Assembly (NCBI GenBank): GCA_009733775.1
Contig: WOGZ01000140.1
Location: forward strand, 20,320 to 84,319
Source: Alectoria sarmentosa
Taxonomy: Eukaryota > Ascomycota > Lecanoromycetes > Lecanorales > Parmeliaceae
Direction: 5' to 3'
DNA: 64,000 nucleotides
The notes below the pieces were generated by a model, which saw only the letters and a list, made by a program, of their open reading frames with translations, was not told the origin of the DNA and did no database searches. The translations under genes were made by a program, and so were the position numbers. Positions within the stretch are counted from its first letter, which is position 1, and every line of letters starts with the position of its first letter. This document shows, one piece after another, positions 42,584-53,059 of the stretch.

Positions 42584-45037
42584 ATGGATGCTGTGCACCT
42601 GAGGCTTTATCAATGGGAATTCGCTGACCAAGGAACCAGGAAGTCGCCTATGTCTTTAGCACAGCTTCCCTTGCACTCACACTGACGCTGACAAATCCAA
42701 TAGGCTAGCACCAGCTTCGGATTACTCCAAACAAGGAGACACACCCTCGGCGCGGCTCTCCAAATTGGGCTGCGGGCCATATCGGCCTCAACAACACATG
42801 CCGAGCTGGACCTTCGCCAATAGAGATCCAGATGCCGAGCAGCTTTTTTTGCGTAAGCCGAAATACCTCGAAAAAGGTGATCCATTGCAAGATGAGGAGA
42901 CACTCCTGCAGGGTCTGCCAATCGTCGAGCCAGGATACGAGGCTTTCAACACAATTAGGAAGGTACCAAGCGATCAGGCTCTCATGCCGTTGAGATGGGG
43001 CAGCAGTCGCAGGGCATCTGGTCGCTCCAAAAGCGGACTGCAAGTACGTCTAATTTCGGAGCAGAGTCTTCCTAATCCGAACCTCAATGAAAGTCGTGAG
43101 ACATATTTCGAGATTATTATACTCACGCGCCTTTTTTGGTGACTCCTTTTCCATCTTAAAGGAGAGTAACTGACTCCGAAAATTTGAAGATCCTAGTACC
43201 GAGTAGCAACGCGTCATTCAATTTTGGGGGAGCTGTCACCGGAAAATCCATCATCTACGCATACACCTCGTCTTCTTCCTCATCGAGCGGGAGAACAACA
43301 AGCAGCTTCGGTGCTGTCGGGGACCATCTTGCTTCGACTAGATCCGCCATTTTGCCGGAGAACTTGGTGGCGAAGGGAGATCGGAACCCATCCACCAAAC
43401 TAGAACGTGCAATTATGAGTGCCAATAGTCGTACTCGGCCCACTCTGACGGATCTAGTCCTCAACTCAACGCCTGATGAAGAGCCGTACCAGCTACTGGC
43501 TCTGGGTCAGGTTGGACCGTGGAAACAGCCCTTCACACCACAGCTTGTCAAGCCCTCAAATCTTAGTACTCTAATCCAACGGCGACGATCCCTCTCCGAC
43601 TTGAAAGAAGCCCCACATGCTCGACAATCTTCAGTGGGCGCAGAGTCGGGATCTCCAAAGGCCCACGTACCAGCAACCAGGAAGGTATCGGGACCAGATA
43701 ATATTCAACCCGTCAGGGAGAATAGCTTCGTTCACTCGGCTAATGGTAGCTCCGTTGACATAAAAAATCCACCAGTATGGTCACGCAAAGGTCTTCCATT
43801 TGAAATGAACCATCTAGCAGGGAGTGGGCTGCGCGTTCATCTGACACCGCAAGAGTATAGTCTTGATCCTGAGACTTTCTCTCTGCCCTTTGGAGTAGGT
43901 CACAGTTCCTGTTGAGACACCTGTCACTAACGCGTTGGCAGTCGAAAGTGTTCATCATGAAATCGACCAATGTCTATAATCTACGGGCTTCAGTGAAACA
44001 CGAAGTCTGGTCTTCAACGAAAGGTGCAAACAGAGTGCTTCAAACTGCTTGGGATAACAGGAAGCCGGGGGAAAAGATTATGTTCATCTTTTCCATCACC
44101 CACAGGTATGTTGTGTCTCCATTGTTGAAGAGAACTTCGCTGATCATTCAAGCAGCCACCGTTTCGGGGGAAAGTACTGTGGTCTGGCGGAAATGTCGGG
44201 ACCATTCGATCCAGAAAGGGAAGTCGATTGTTGGACAGAGGGACTTCAAGGCAATGAAGGAGTGATTCCAACGCGATGGATCGTTGCCAAAGATGTTGAA
44301 TTCTCCCTTTTCGACGACTTGACTTACAACGACAAGCGTGTAACCCAGCTGAGACATGCCGTAAGTGATCTTGTCCAGAATTCCCTTTTTCATCCTATTT
44401 GGGGGGTTTCCGCCCTTTGAGACACGTCTTCTGACTCTTGAACCATCCTTGGAAAAGAAACACTAACTTCGAAATCGTTCAGAATACGTAAGAAGGAACC
44501 TCACCTGTCGGATGGGCTGTGCTCACAAATTCCTTTATTAGGGTTCCTGGCGAAGCAGGTCGTACGTATTTTCGGAGTCCATGTTTCCTCTTTTGGACCA
44601 AATCTTGAGTACTGGGGCATGTCTTAGGAGCTTCTACTCCATAGACATGTTCCAAAGCTCAGTGTACTCTCTCCAATAAGTAATACTGACTCCGAAATCA
44701 TGATCTAGGCGAACTTGTGCAGAGATACTTTGAAGCTGAGCATTCAGCGACCGCAATCCTCCATCCGAGGACCGAGCTTGCACCTTCTACTCCAGATAAA
44801 AGAGGTAGGCGATCAAACCCCCAGAGCGCTTCCAACTCCCGCAGACATGTTCCTCGGGGATTGCCGCTACGCCCAACAGCACCAACTCAGAACTTTTACC
44901 CGCCAAACTCTGGGTATGCTCCTTCGAACAACAGACTTCCGCCTGCTCGATTCCCTCATGGCACCTTCACGAAGAGTAGGGGTGATTTGGTCACTTACCC
45001 AATGTATGGGCACGGTCCTTTTCCGTTTGGTTATTGA
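42584..45037 (+). CDS. YTH-domain N6-methyladenosine RNA reader
   Basis: RNA-binding protein whose YTH domain recognises m6A. In fungi such proteins act in meiotic and developmental mRNA control. Exons: 42584-42592 (tentative), 42660-43043, 43190-43894, 43942-44105, 44156-44360, 44483-44487, 44542-44561, 44709-45037, giving about 606 residues. The first about 365 residues are disordered. The YTH domain (about 367-515) reads SKVFIMKSTNVYNLRASVKHEVWSST, MFIFSITHSHRFGGKYCGLAEMSGP and CWTEGLQGNEGVIPTRWIVAKD. It ends VTQLRHANTVPGEAGRELVQRYFE. The cage tryptophans of VWSS and DCW are present; the third cage position looks non-Trp. Two introns are introner-like elements and one exon is only 5 nt. 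The body is secure; the first exon and the 43.0-43.2 kb junction are less so. Confidence 0.82.
43044..43189 (+). mobile_element. Introner-like element copy D (YTH gene, about 146 nt, older)
   Basis: Starts GTACGTCTAATTTCGGAG and carries TGACTCCGAAAATTTGAAG at its 3' end, so the terminal stem AATTTCGGAG / CTCCGAAAATT is intact. The middle has diverged from copies A-C. The acceptor is ambiguous: AAG at 43189 keeps the frame with the GTACGT donor. Alternatively a donor at 43048 with the TAG ending at 43196 also keeps frame. Confidence 0.7.
44562..44708 (+). mobile_element. Introner-like element copy C (YTH gene last intron, 147 nt, phase 1)
   Basis: Starts GTACGTATTTTCGGAGTCC and ends GACTCCGAAATCATGATCTAG. 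The terminal arms TTTTCGGAGTC and GACTCCGAAAT pair almost perfectly. Nested inner pairs CATGTCT/AGACATG and GGAG/CTCC flank a small loop near 44635, so the intron folds as one long hairpin. Splicing restores AGR|ELVQRYFE of the YTH domain. This looks like the best-preserved copy. Confidence 0.9.
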
Positions 45038-46046
45038 AACTGAGTGGATGATGCGAGGAGTGTTGTGGAGGAAGCTATGATATGGTTGCCTCTCGATATT
45101 GAGCTGAAGCATGTACTGGCTCCTAGGTAAATGTCAAGCCTGAGGAAGGAAGTTCAAAGCTGGTTGGTAGTGAAGAGGATCGAAACATTGTGCAAGATGA
45201 ATTTTTACGAGGTCAACAAGTGTCTAGGCTTTAGAAAGGCACGACCGGCTTGATGTAACAATGTAACAATATCAGCGAATTCAGAATTAAACATGCATTA
45301 ATCTTTGGCAATTTGACATGTGACAGTATCAATAGTCTTCAGGAAAGGTAGGACAAATGGAGTACCGTAGTGCTCCTGACTTTGGCTTACTAGCACCCAG
45401 GTAGGTACGGTACTTAGCTTACCTAAGGTACCTTACCTTACGTGCTTACCTTACTCTAGGGTCGTTGCCCTAGTTTAAAGAGGCGTAGCGCTCGAGTTTC
45501 CGTCACCGCCCCTCTCAGCAAGCATCATATCTAACGATTTATCTGCCAACAGCTCTAATTTCCAAACTGAAGCTTTCTTTTCAGCTCCCATCCTCTCTCT
45601 CTTTCTCTTCCTCTTCCTCTTTCTCTTCCTGCCTTTCTCATCTCCCTGCTACATGCTTGCCAAGGGGCCAACAACCGGCAATTCCGATGCTGTGACTCTC
45701 TGACCTGCCTCTCCCCTCGCAAAACGCCACTGTTCTCGGCCCAAGCCTCTTCACGAATTACCCTTAACCGGCAGGCGCGAGTAGACCACTTTCCTAACTT
45801 TCCTAATCTTTCCTGCATATGCGACTTCCCCACCTGGATTCTGTCCACCGCACCACTCTGGCACTTCACCTACACGCTTTGGACCCTCGGAGTCATATTC
45901 ATATCATCCACGAATTATTCAATATGACAGAAACACGGTAGCTTCCCCTACAAGACTGTTCGAACACAACGCGCTCTCGCTCGTGTCATCTTCGTGTCTT
46001 ACCGTCTCTTCTCCCGTCAGGACGGCTCGAAGCTCATCCTCCCATC
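45038..46046. other. Intergenic region YTH gene-CDC4
   Basis: About 1 kb without a supported gene. A cluster of GGTACC/TACCTTAC/TAAGGTA motifs lies at 45400-45470, followed by a pyrimidine-rich leader-like tract (CTCTTCCTCTTC) at 45585-45640. Both are compatible with promoter and 5' UTR of CDC4. Confidence 0.45.
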
Positions 46047-49000
46047 ATGAATCCTCCCTCTCGCGGTCTTGATCCCGTCCTTACAACGCAGTCTTTGGCT
46101 GCTTCCCCGATCATGTCGACCGGCCAAACAAAGCAGCCACTAGAGGGTATACGCTCAGGAGATGTTTTGGGACAATTCTCCTATGCCCCAGCTACTCAAA
46201 CTACAGTCGTCACGACTACAACAACAACTACCACAAATTTCCCACCTATTATGATGAAGGCCCCGCAGCATCTATATGACTTGGATCCAAAGCTGTATCC
46301 CTTGGCTTCTTCACCGACACCGACATCCATTAAAAAGCTGTGCTTTGATGTGGATGGGACACCAACACTATTCCAGGAAGCGGATGACACGCTTGAAACT
46401 TTAGAGAAGGTTTGTGAACCCATTAGGTATAGTTTTGATTAGGTGACAGAATCTTCTAGCTAATAGTGTGTCCATTCACAGCTCAAGCACCAGCAAAGGG
46501 CCTTAATAGCGTCCCACGGTGCCCTACGCTCCGTTGCAAAATCTGACCCTGCTTTTGAGAGACCCAGACCCGAAGACTTCCGGATGGGAAACTCAGATGC
46601 GTTATCGCGACAGCAAGTGCCCAGCACTGCTTCGAGTAGTAGGCGGAAGCGATCGGCTTCACCAGTCTCCATTTCAGAAGCCGTTACGCTGGCTGGCGGG
46701 CAAGACTCCCGCAAGAGAAGACTGGTGTCAGGAGGAAAACAAAGCTCAAGCCTGGGTAATGCTGAATTTTCATCACGGAAAGCTTCGCAGTCAAAATTGC
46801 AGATCGTTCAGACCTCGACACCAATCACCCCGCTTATTAATAGGAGCGACACTGTCCACAATGCAATACCTCCAGTGTGGCGGTCGGAAGGAATGGAGGA
46901 GCATGATATCGAGGATCCGGCATCAAGCACTTTCGATGCATCTGCAGCAAACGAAGATGACCCTCAAATCTTGAGTCCCAGGTCAGAAACCACGAGAAGA
47001 GCAACATCTCGCGAGGACGATGTTGTCAATCATGAAAACGACATGATTGAAGATTCAGAAGTCCAATCGGCGTGGCGAGATCTAGGCATCGGATCCGCCA
47101 TGACTCCCCGTATGGAAAACGACGAAGATGAGACATTTCCACAATTCCGACAGCCAGATCGTCCGAGGCCAAGTATACTCGATACGACGGCCGCACAGGA
47201 TGTCAGCCTACCGAGTCCAAGTCTGTCTCCAGTCACCGCGGCGGCGAACATGCAGAGTCGTAGAGGGTATTTTGAGCAACCAATTCTGGGACGTACAAAT
47301 GCCAATGGAAGTTTTCAATCTCTACTCTCTCAGAGTCACAATAGCACGGGATCAAGCATTTACGACGAAATTTTGCACAACTCCCACAATGGAGAGACAC
47401 CGGAATCAGCAGCCAGGGAAGTCGCCCCCGTAAACGTCCAAATTTCCTCACGGTCTCTCATGAACCTGCCGTCGATGGTCGACACTTTCGAAGCCATGCC
47501 CGAGGAAATGAAGAGCTATCTCATGTATCAATTCTTACGTCGTTGCTCAAAGCCAGTACTTCATTTTCTCGCCGACGTGGTCAACCCGGCGCTCAAGTGC
47601 GATTTCCTCAGGCTTCTTCCTGTAGAGCTCTGTCTCAACGTGATCGGTAACCTTGATGCAAAGACGCTTTGTTGTGCCGCTCAAGTTTCGAAGAGATGGA
47701 GGCAGCTTATTGATTCTTCCGAGAAGATATGGAAGCGCCTTTTTGATGCTGATAACTACACTTTACCAGAAGGCGAGCTCCCAAGGGCGATCCGCGAGGG
47801 ATGGGGCTGGCAATCCGAGTCTCAGACAGAAGACCATGAAAAGGATCTTAGTGCTTTTTCGACGAACCCATCGGATACGGATTTGTCGGTCTCGCCACGC
47901 ATGTACCGTGAACATTCAAGGACTAGTCCATTTGCAGTCTCACAGAGCGGTTCTGCGACTCCACAGACCAAAAAGCAAAAGCGAAAAGCGAAGTCGAAGT
48001 CTAAGCCAACTAGCCGCAAACACCAGAAGAGGATTCATTCGGCCTCGATCGATTCAATAGATCTCGAAGACGAAGCTTTACTGGACATGGCATCGGCAGA
48101 TGGTCCATACGCAGCTGCCAATGCGGCCGCTGCTGCAGTCCCATATCCTCGTATAGGGCTACCAAGTCTTAAGAATTTGCATCTGTTCAAGTCGATTTAC
48201 ATGAGGCATCACATCATTCGCCGAACTTGGATGCAAGACGAAGTCACACCTCGCCACATAGCCTTCAGAGCTCATCAACGGCATGTGGTAACATGCTTGC
48301 AATTCGACGCAGACAAAATACTCACAGGCAGTGATGATTCTAATATCAACGTTTATGATACAAAGACTGGGGCCCTCCGAGCCAAACTTGAAGGACACGA
48401 AGGAGGCGTTTGGGCATTGCAATACGAAGGTAATATCCTGGTTTCCGGTTCAACCGACCGGACTGTCCGAGTGTGGGATATCGAGAAGGGCAAATGCACG
48501 CAAGTGTTCCAAGGGCACACCTCTACAGTACGATGCTTGCAAATCCTGATGCCCACGCCCGTCGAAGGCAAGAGCCGAGATCAAATGATGCCAAAACAGC
48601 CACTCATCATTACTGGCTCTCGAGATTCAAACCTTCGAGTATGGAAATTGCCTAAATCTGGGGATGCTCCACTCTTCCAAATAGGACCTGCACCAGACGA
48701 AAATGCTGACTGCAAATATTTCGTCCGTACACTCGCTGGTCACCATCATTCGGTTCGTGCAATTGCCGCTTACGCTGATACTCTCGTCAGTGGAAGCTAT
48801 GACTGCAGTGTACGAGTGTGGAAAATCTCAACGGGTGAAACCCTCCACCGTCTACAAGGGCATACTCAGAAGGTGTATAGCGTCGTCCTAGACAATAAAC
48901 GAAAGCGCTGCATCAGTGGCTCGATGGACAACCTAGTCAAGGTGTGGTCGCTCGAAACTGGGACCGTGTTGTTCAACCTCGAAGGCCATTCATCGCTGGT

Positions 49001-49497
49001 TGGTCTTCTGGATTTGCAACAGGATCGTCTTGTCTCTGCCGCAGCTGACTCGACTCTGCGAATATGGGACCCAGAAAACGGCCATTGCAGGAGCACGTTG
49101 AGTGCACACACTGGCGCGATCACTTGCTTTCAACACGACGGTCAGAAAGTCATTTCCGGGTCAGATAGAACTCTGAAGATGTGGAACGTCGCAACTGGCG
49201 AATTCGTCAAAGATTTGTTGACCGATCTAAGCGGAGTATGGCAAGTCAAGTTCAATGAGCGAAGATGCGTTGCTGCGGTCCAGCGTAACAATTTGACTTA
49301 CATCGAGGTAATATATCCGATCGGCGTGCGTTCAATCAATTGCTTAAAGATTCATTTAGGTATTAGACTTTGGCGCCTCTAGGGACGGTATTCCAGGACA
49401 CAAGCGAGGCCGCCGCATTGTCGTCAATAAGGACGGGCAAGAAGTTCCTGACCCTCACGACAACTCCGCCGACGCCGATATCATTGTGGAAGACTAA
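46047..49497 (+). CDS. CDC4: Cdc4/Fbw7-type F-box WD40 protein (SCF substrate receptor)
   Basis: Substrate-recognition subunit of an SCF ubiquitin ligase that binds phosphodegrons of cell-cycle regulators. Three exons: 46047-46409, 46482-49307 and 49360-49497. Introns are 72 and 52 nt, both phase 0. Product 1,108 residues, with a long disordered N-terminal half as in filamentous fungi. A dimerisation-type helix precedes the F-box (TFEAMPEEMKSYLMYQFLRR; about 455-480). The F-box core is at about 495-540: LRLLPVELCLNVIGNLDAKTLC, then AAQVSKRWRQLID. Seven or eight WD repeats span about 710-1045, with clear SGSTDRTVRVWD, GSRDSNLRVWK, SGSYDCSVRVWK, SGSMDNLVKVWS and AAADSTLRIWD ends. A basic Lys/Arg stretch (KKQKRKAKSKSKPTSRKHQKR) before the propeller is a likely NLS. 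Final exon: VLDFGASRDG... to an acidic end. Confidence 0.92.
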
Positions 49498-50500
49498 TCT
49501 ACATCATTCTGCGCTACCCGTCATCCTTTTCAAAAACGACTGCATCTCTTACGAGCTCCAGGCGCACACAGAAATGGCCGCAGCCGTGTCGCTGAACGAT
49601 TTTGTTTATTTTCCTAAACAGCATGGCTTATGTCCCAAAAGATACCCGAAATGCTTTACGCGATATAGATACGTTACGAATAGCAGTCCCACTAGAAGAG
49701 CATAGCGATACCAAGCACAGCAAGCATAGTAAGAATAGCAAGCATAGTTTAGCCAAAAAACGTCCGAGTACTCGTTCTCATCTCCTGTCCACCATTTCCT
49801 AACACGTTCGCCTCAATCGCTGGAGGTCGACTCACGAGCACCTACTTCCGTGCGATAATTTGGGAAGAAATAGTACTTCCCAAGAGACCACTCGAAGTGT
49901 TGCGTTGATGAATGAGTGCTTGTGTTGCTATCTCTGCTGTTGTCTTTAATCTGGGACTTTTATTGACAGTTGATTACAGCTATCCACAGCCACCATCACC
50001 AATCATCAGTAGGCAAATTGGAGGGCCGTTTATGGATCTGTAATGCGGGGAACCTGTTGTCTTCTGTGATGCTCATAGCAACCTCTCTTCTCAACACTGT
50101 TTCTCAAATCAGCTCTGCGCTATTGTCGAGAAATTATACATATACACCTTGCACGCGACAAGTGGGTTAGCCCGGTACAAAATCCAGGAAATTTGTATTC
50201 TACGTCTCCTTGGAAAGCTCGCGACTTACTTCGCTCCACTGTTTTCTCCTTTGGCAGTATTCCTTTTGCGAGAGAGCTGTTCAATTCTGCATTTTCATTT
50301 TGCTTGCCTAAGATCTACGATCATTGTCAGGAAGAGCTTCTACCTTCTCTTGACACGGCCTTTACTTCATACTCATAGCTTTCAATCGATCAATCCTTTT
50401 CGTTCAACACCCTCTTCCAGACCATTCTCATCTCATAACACTTCTCGCTACTTCCGGCCCATACCATTCTCACCTTCACAATCCTTATCACCCTGGAGCA
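49498..50500. other. Intergenic region CDC4 to small hypothetical gene
   Basis: About 1 kb with no supported gene. An AGCATAG/AAGCACAGC short degenerate tandem run lies at 49695-49750. A pyrimidine-rich stretch lies at 50310-50490, like a 5' leader for the downstream gene. Confidence 0.4.
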
Positions 50501-51094
50501 ATGTCTAGCCACTCACCCCTCCCTTCGTTGGAGCAAGGCGGATCTCTCATCCATACTGTCAACATGGCTCCGCTCTCTCTTCTTCTCGGTAGTCCCAACC
50601 CTTTTGTTCTTCGCCTTTCCTTTTCTCTCCAACCCAAACGATTGAGCTTGGTTTCTAACCCACTTGCAGCCTCGATGGATCCAGCACCTAAAGCCAATCC
50701 ACAGGCCAAACTCGTCACCGAGTGCTTCGAGGCATGTCCTGCACTCGAGATCCCAGCTCTGAAAAGGTCATCTACCAAGCCTCCAGATTTGAAGTCGGTG
50801 AAAAGGTCGGAGTGTGGTGGCGTTGAGGAGCCAAAAGTCGACGAGAAGGAGTATCATTGTCGAGAAGGCAACGTCGCTGTTGTCTTGTTTGATGAACGCT
50901 GGGGAGAGGGCAATGTATGCCTTTGGGGGTGGTTGCCAAGCTTGGCTGGTCACGATGGGAATATCATTGCTCAAGGCAAGCAGACATCTGTTATCGCGGG
51001 CGTGAGCAGATTGGACTTGGTTGGAGGCTGCATATTACCGAGCTTGAAGGAGCTGGGTCTTGATGTGTATCTTGAGAAGCGGTTATTAGAATGA
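50501..51094 (+). CDS. Small hypothetical fungal protein
   Basis: Preferred model has two exons, 50501-50588 and 50670-51094, with an 81-nt phase 1 intron (GTAGTC...CTTGCAG), giving 170 residues. The unspliced frame is also open (197 residues) because the intron is a multiple of three without a stop. An internal Met at 50567 (MAPLSLLL) could be the start. The C-terminal half looks folded: EYHCREGNVAVVLFDERWGEGNVCLWGWLPSLAGHDG, then TSVIAGVSRLDLVGGCILPSLKELGLDVYLEKRLLE. That resembles a small alpha/beta unit. No family is recognised. Confidence 0.5.
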   Translation: MSSHSPLPSLEQGGSLIHTVNMAPLSLLLGSPNPFVLRLSFSLQPKRLSLVSNPLAASMDPAPKANPQAKLVTECFEACPALEIPALKRSSTKPPDLKSVKRSECGGVEEPKVDEKEYHCREGNVAVVLFDERWGEGNVCLWGWLPSLAGHDGNIIAQGKQTSVIAGVSRLDLVGGCILPSLKELGLDVYLEKRLLE

Positions 51095-51551
51095 ATCTTG
51101 GAGTGAGATTATCTGCACGCGCTTTTGGATGAGGATGGTCATTTAAAAATTGCAAAGGATTGAAACGGTCGTACTTCAACGGAAAGATATCCAAAAAGGG
51201 CGCGTCTGCACGTCTGACAGGCCTTCATTTGGCTTGATGATGTGAGGAACCAGGAATTAAACAAGGGTATAACATTGAACAATGACTACCTGTGGAAGCT
51301 CTTGCAAGAAGTTATGGAATAAGGTCGTTCGGCGGCCCCAAATTTGGAGATCAGACCATGTCAACTGGTTGTTACACTGAAAAGTGCGGTTCAATTGCTG
51401 CGAAGTATATCCATGAGGTCCTCTATCATGAGTGTTAGGGTTCGTTTGCTAAAGAATTCCTAGACAAGACCCAGTGGAGTTACTGATGCGAGGATGATGA
51501 AGATTCCATTTCTGAAATTCCGGGGGATCAGACTCGAAAATACTCAGTGAT
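51095..51551. other. Convergent 3' spacer
   Basis: 457 bp between the small plus-strand gene and the convergent EngB-type gene. No supported feature. Confidence 0.35.
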
Positions 51552-52651
51552 TTAGGATCGTCGGGTTTCGAGAATGGAGTCTGGGAGGACAGTATTCCCA
51601 ATGAGAACACCATCATTTGGTATGTCGGTCAACACCTCTGACGGCAAGAGCTTCCTCTTCTCTTCACCGAGGCCTGTGGCTGCAAGCACTGCCCACTGGA
51701 CATTGTTGATACCGAGCTTTTTCCCTTCGAGTGATACCTCAGCACTGCATGTCACGATCTCACCGAGAGCTTCAGGGCCGTCTCCGTTTCCAGGTTGTAT
51801 CTTGCCCTTCAATTGTTCACAAATGAGATCCAACTCTGAAGAATTCCGTTCCACGCGGGCGATCGATGGGCGGGACTTTCGAAACAGTAAACGGTCAACT
51901 TTGGACAGTATGATCTGATGAGAGATTGCGTTCTGACGGAACAACGAAAGTATTTCTTCATCTGAGCGTTTGAGGCCATGTAACGCATCAACCAGCAAGA
52001 AGGCTCGCCGCAATCTACACATTATCAGCTAATCGCAATATGCTTCCCGCGGTCTACAGCCTTTGCTTACTGCTTCCTCCCGATAAGATATTTCATGATT
52101 TCTGGTCCCCACTCTTCTCGACTGCCCTTTCCATAGCCTGGCATGTCTAACACTGCCATTTTGCCTGGACTGCCATGCCCGTCTTCACCTCCAACTGCGA
52201 AGAAGTTCATAGATCTCGTTCTTCCTGGCTTGCTGCTCGTATGACATATCTTCTGTCCCATCAATGCATTGAGGAGGCTGGATTTCCCTACATTGGACCT
52301 CCCGAGGAAAGCGACCTCAGGTATTGCACTATTGTTTACTGTCCGGAATCTTGTTGCGGAGAAAAGCAGTTTTGGAGGCGCCGCGCCGAAGAACTTCTCA
52401 GCTCGCCGGAGCTGGGTAGCTGTTGGCGGAGGTGTGTCCCAGTAATACGCAAGCTCGCGGGTCGGGCATTCCGCCGAGCCATTGTGAGAGGAAACTGTGG
52501 CCGTACAGCGTACATCCAGCTTCCGAAAGACATCAGGTACACGCTTGCTGCAAGATGAAGTCCTCCAACAGGCTGTTGATGACATAGGATTAAGTGCGCT
52601 GGGAGGAGGGAATGTGCTGCAGCTTGAAACCAAACCCGCTTGGTCCACCAA
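51552..52651 (-). CDS. EngB/YihA-type GTPase (Mrx8-like, probably mitochondrial)
   Basis: TRAFAC-class GTPase of the EngB family. Bacterial members assist ribosome assembly, and yeast Mrx8 associates with mitochondrial translation. Exon 1 is 52071-52651 and exon 2 is 51552-52014; intron 52015-52070 is 56 nt and phase 2. Product 347 residues. A Ser/Arg-containing N-terminal extension of about 110 residues may be a targeting sequence. G1 is FLGRSNVGKSSLLNAL, the Thr-containing G2 region is SSKPGRTRSMNFF, G3 is LDMPGYGKGSREEWG, and G4 appears as SKVDRLL. The RRAFLLVDALHGLKRSDEEIL helix follows, as in EngB. The C-terminus is longer than bacterial EngB (about 200 residues). Which of several in-frame Mets is used is unclear. 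Confidence 0.88.
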
Positions 52652-53059
52652 AACTGTAGGGCTGAGCTAGCGGGCTTTCTCCCTCACCCAGTCTTCCAGA
52701 GCTTTCCACCTCCCGAACTTTTGCATTACTTTCTCACTGCAACACAACTTTCCTGGTGCTCCTCGTGGTCTGTCGAGAGCAGCCAAAATAATTACTTGTG
52801 AGGAAAGATTTCGCCCATCAAGTCAGTATGCCATACACTTTCTTCACGTTGGGTCGTCCAGTCCAAGATGATACATTCAGCTGGCACCAGTCATAAAAGA
52901 CTTGTACTCTTTTTCTGCTGATTAGCTTTGTTGGAGCTTAGGTCTCCTTTTATCTGATATGTCGCCGTTTTGCTCCTTCAACTGCAAGAACTTGTTCGGG
53001 ATCTGTAGCTGATCGCACCCCCTAGTTTCCATACTCCCTCCAGCTGAGCTTTGCCCAGC
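52652..53059. promoter_or_regulatory. Divergent promoter EngB gene-AHA1
   Basis: 408-bp head-to-head spacer with no supported gene. No clear heat-shock element array (nGAAn repeats) was seen, though AHA1 homologues are often stress-induced. Confidence 0.35.

Noticed and set aside
46196..49123. Long open frames antisense to CDC4
   Set aside because: They mirror codon structure of the sense gene and show no family features.
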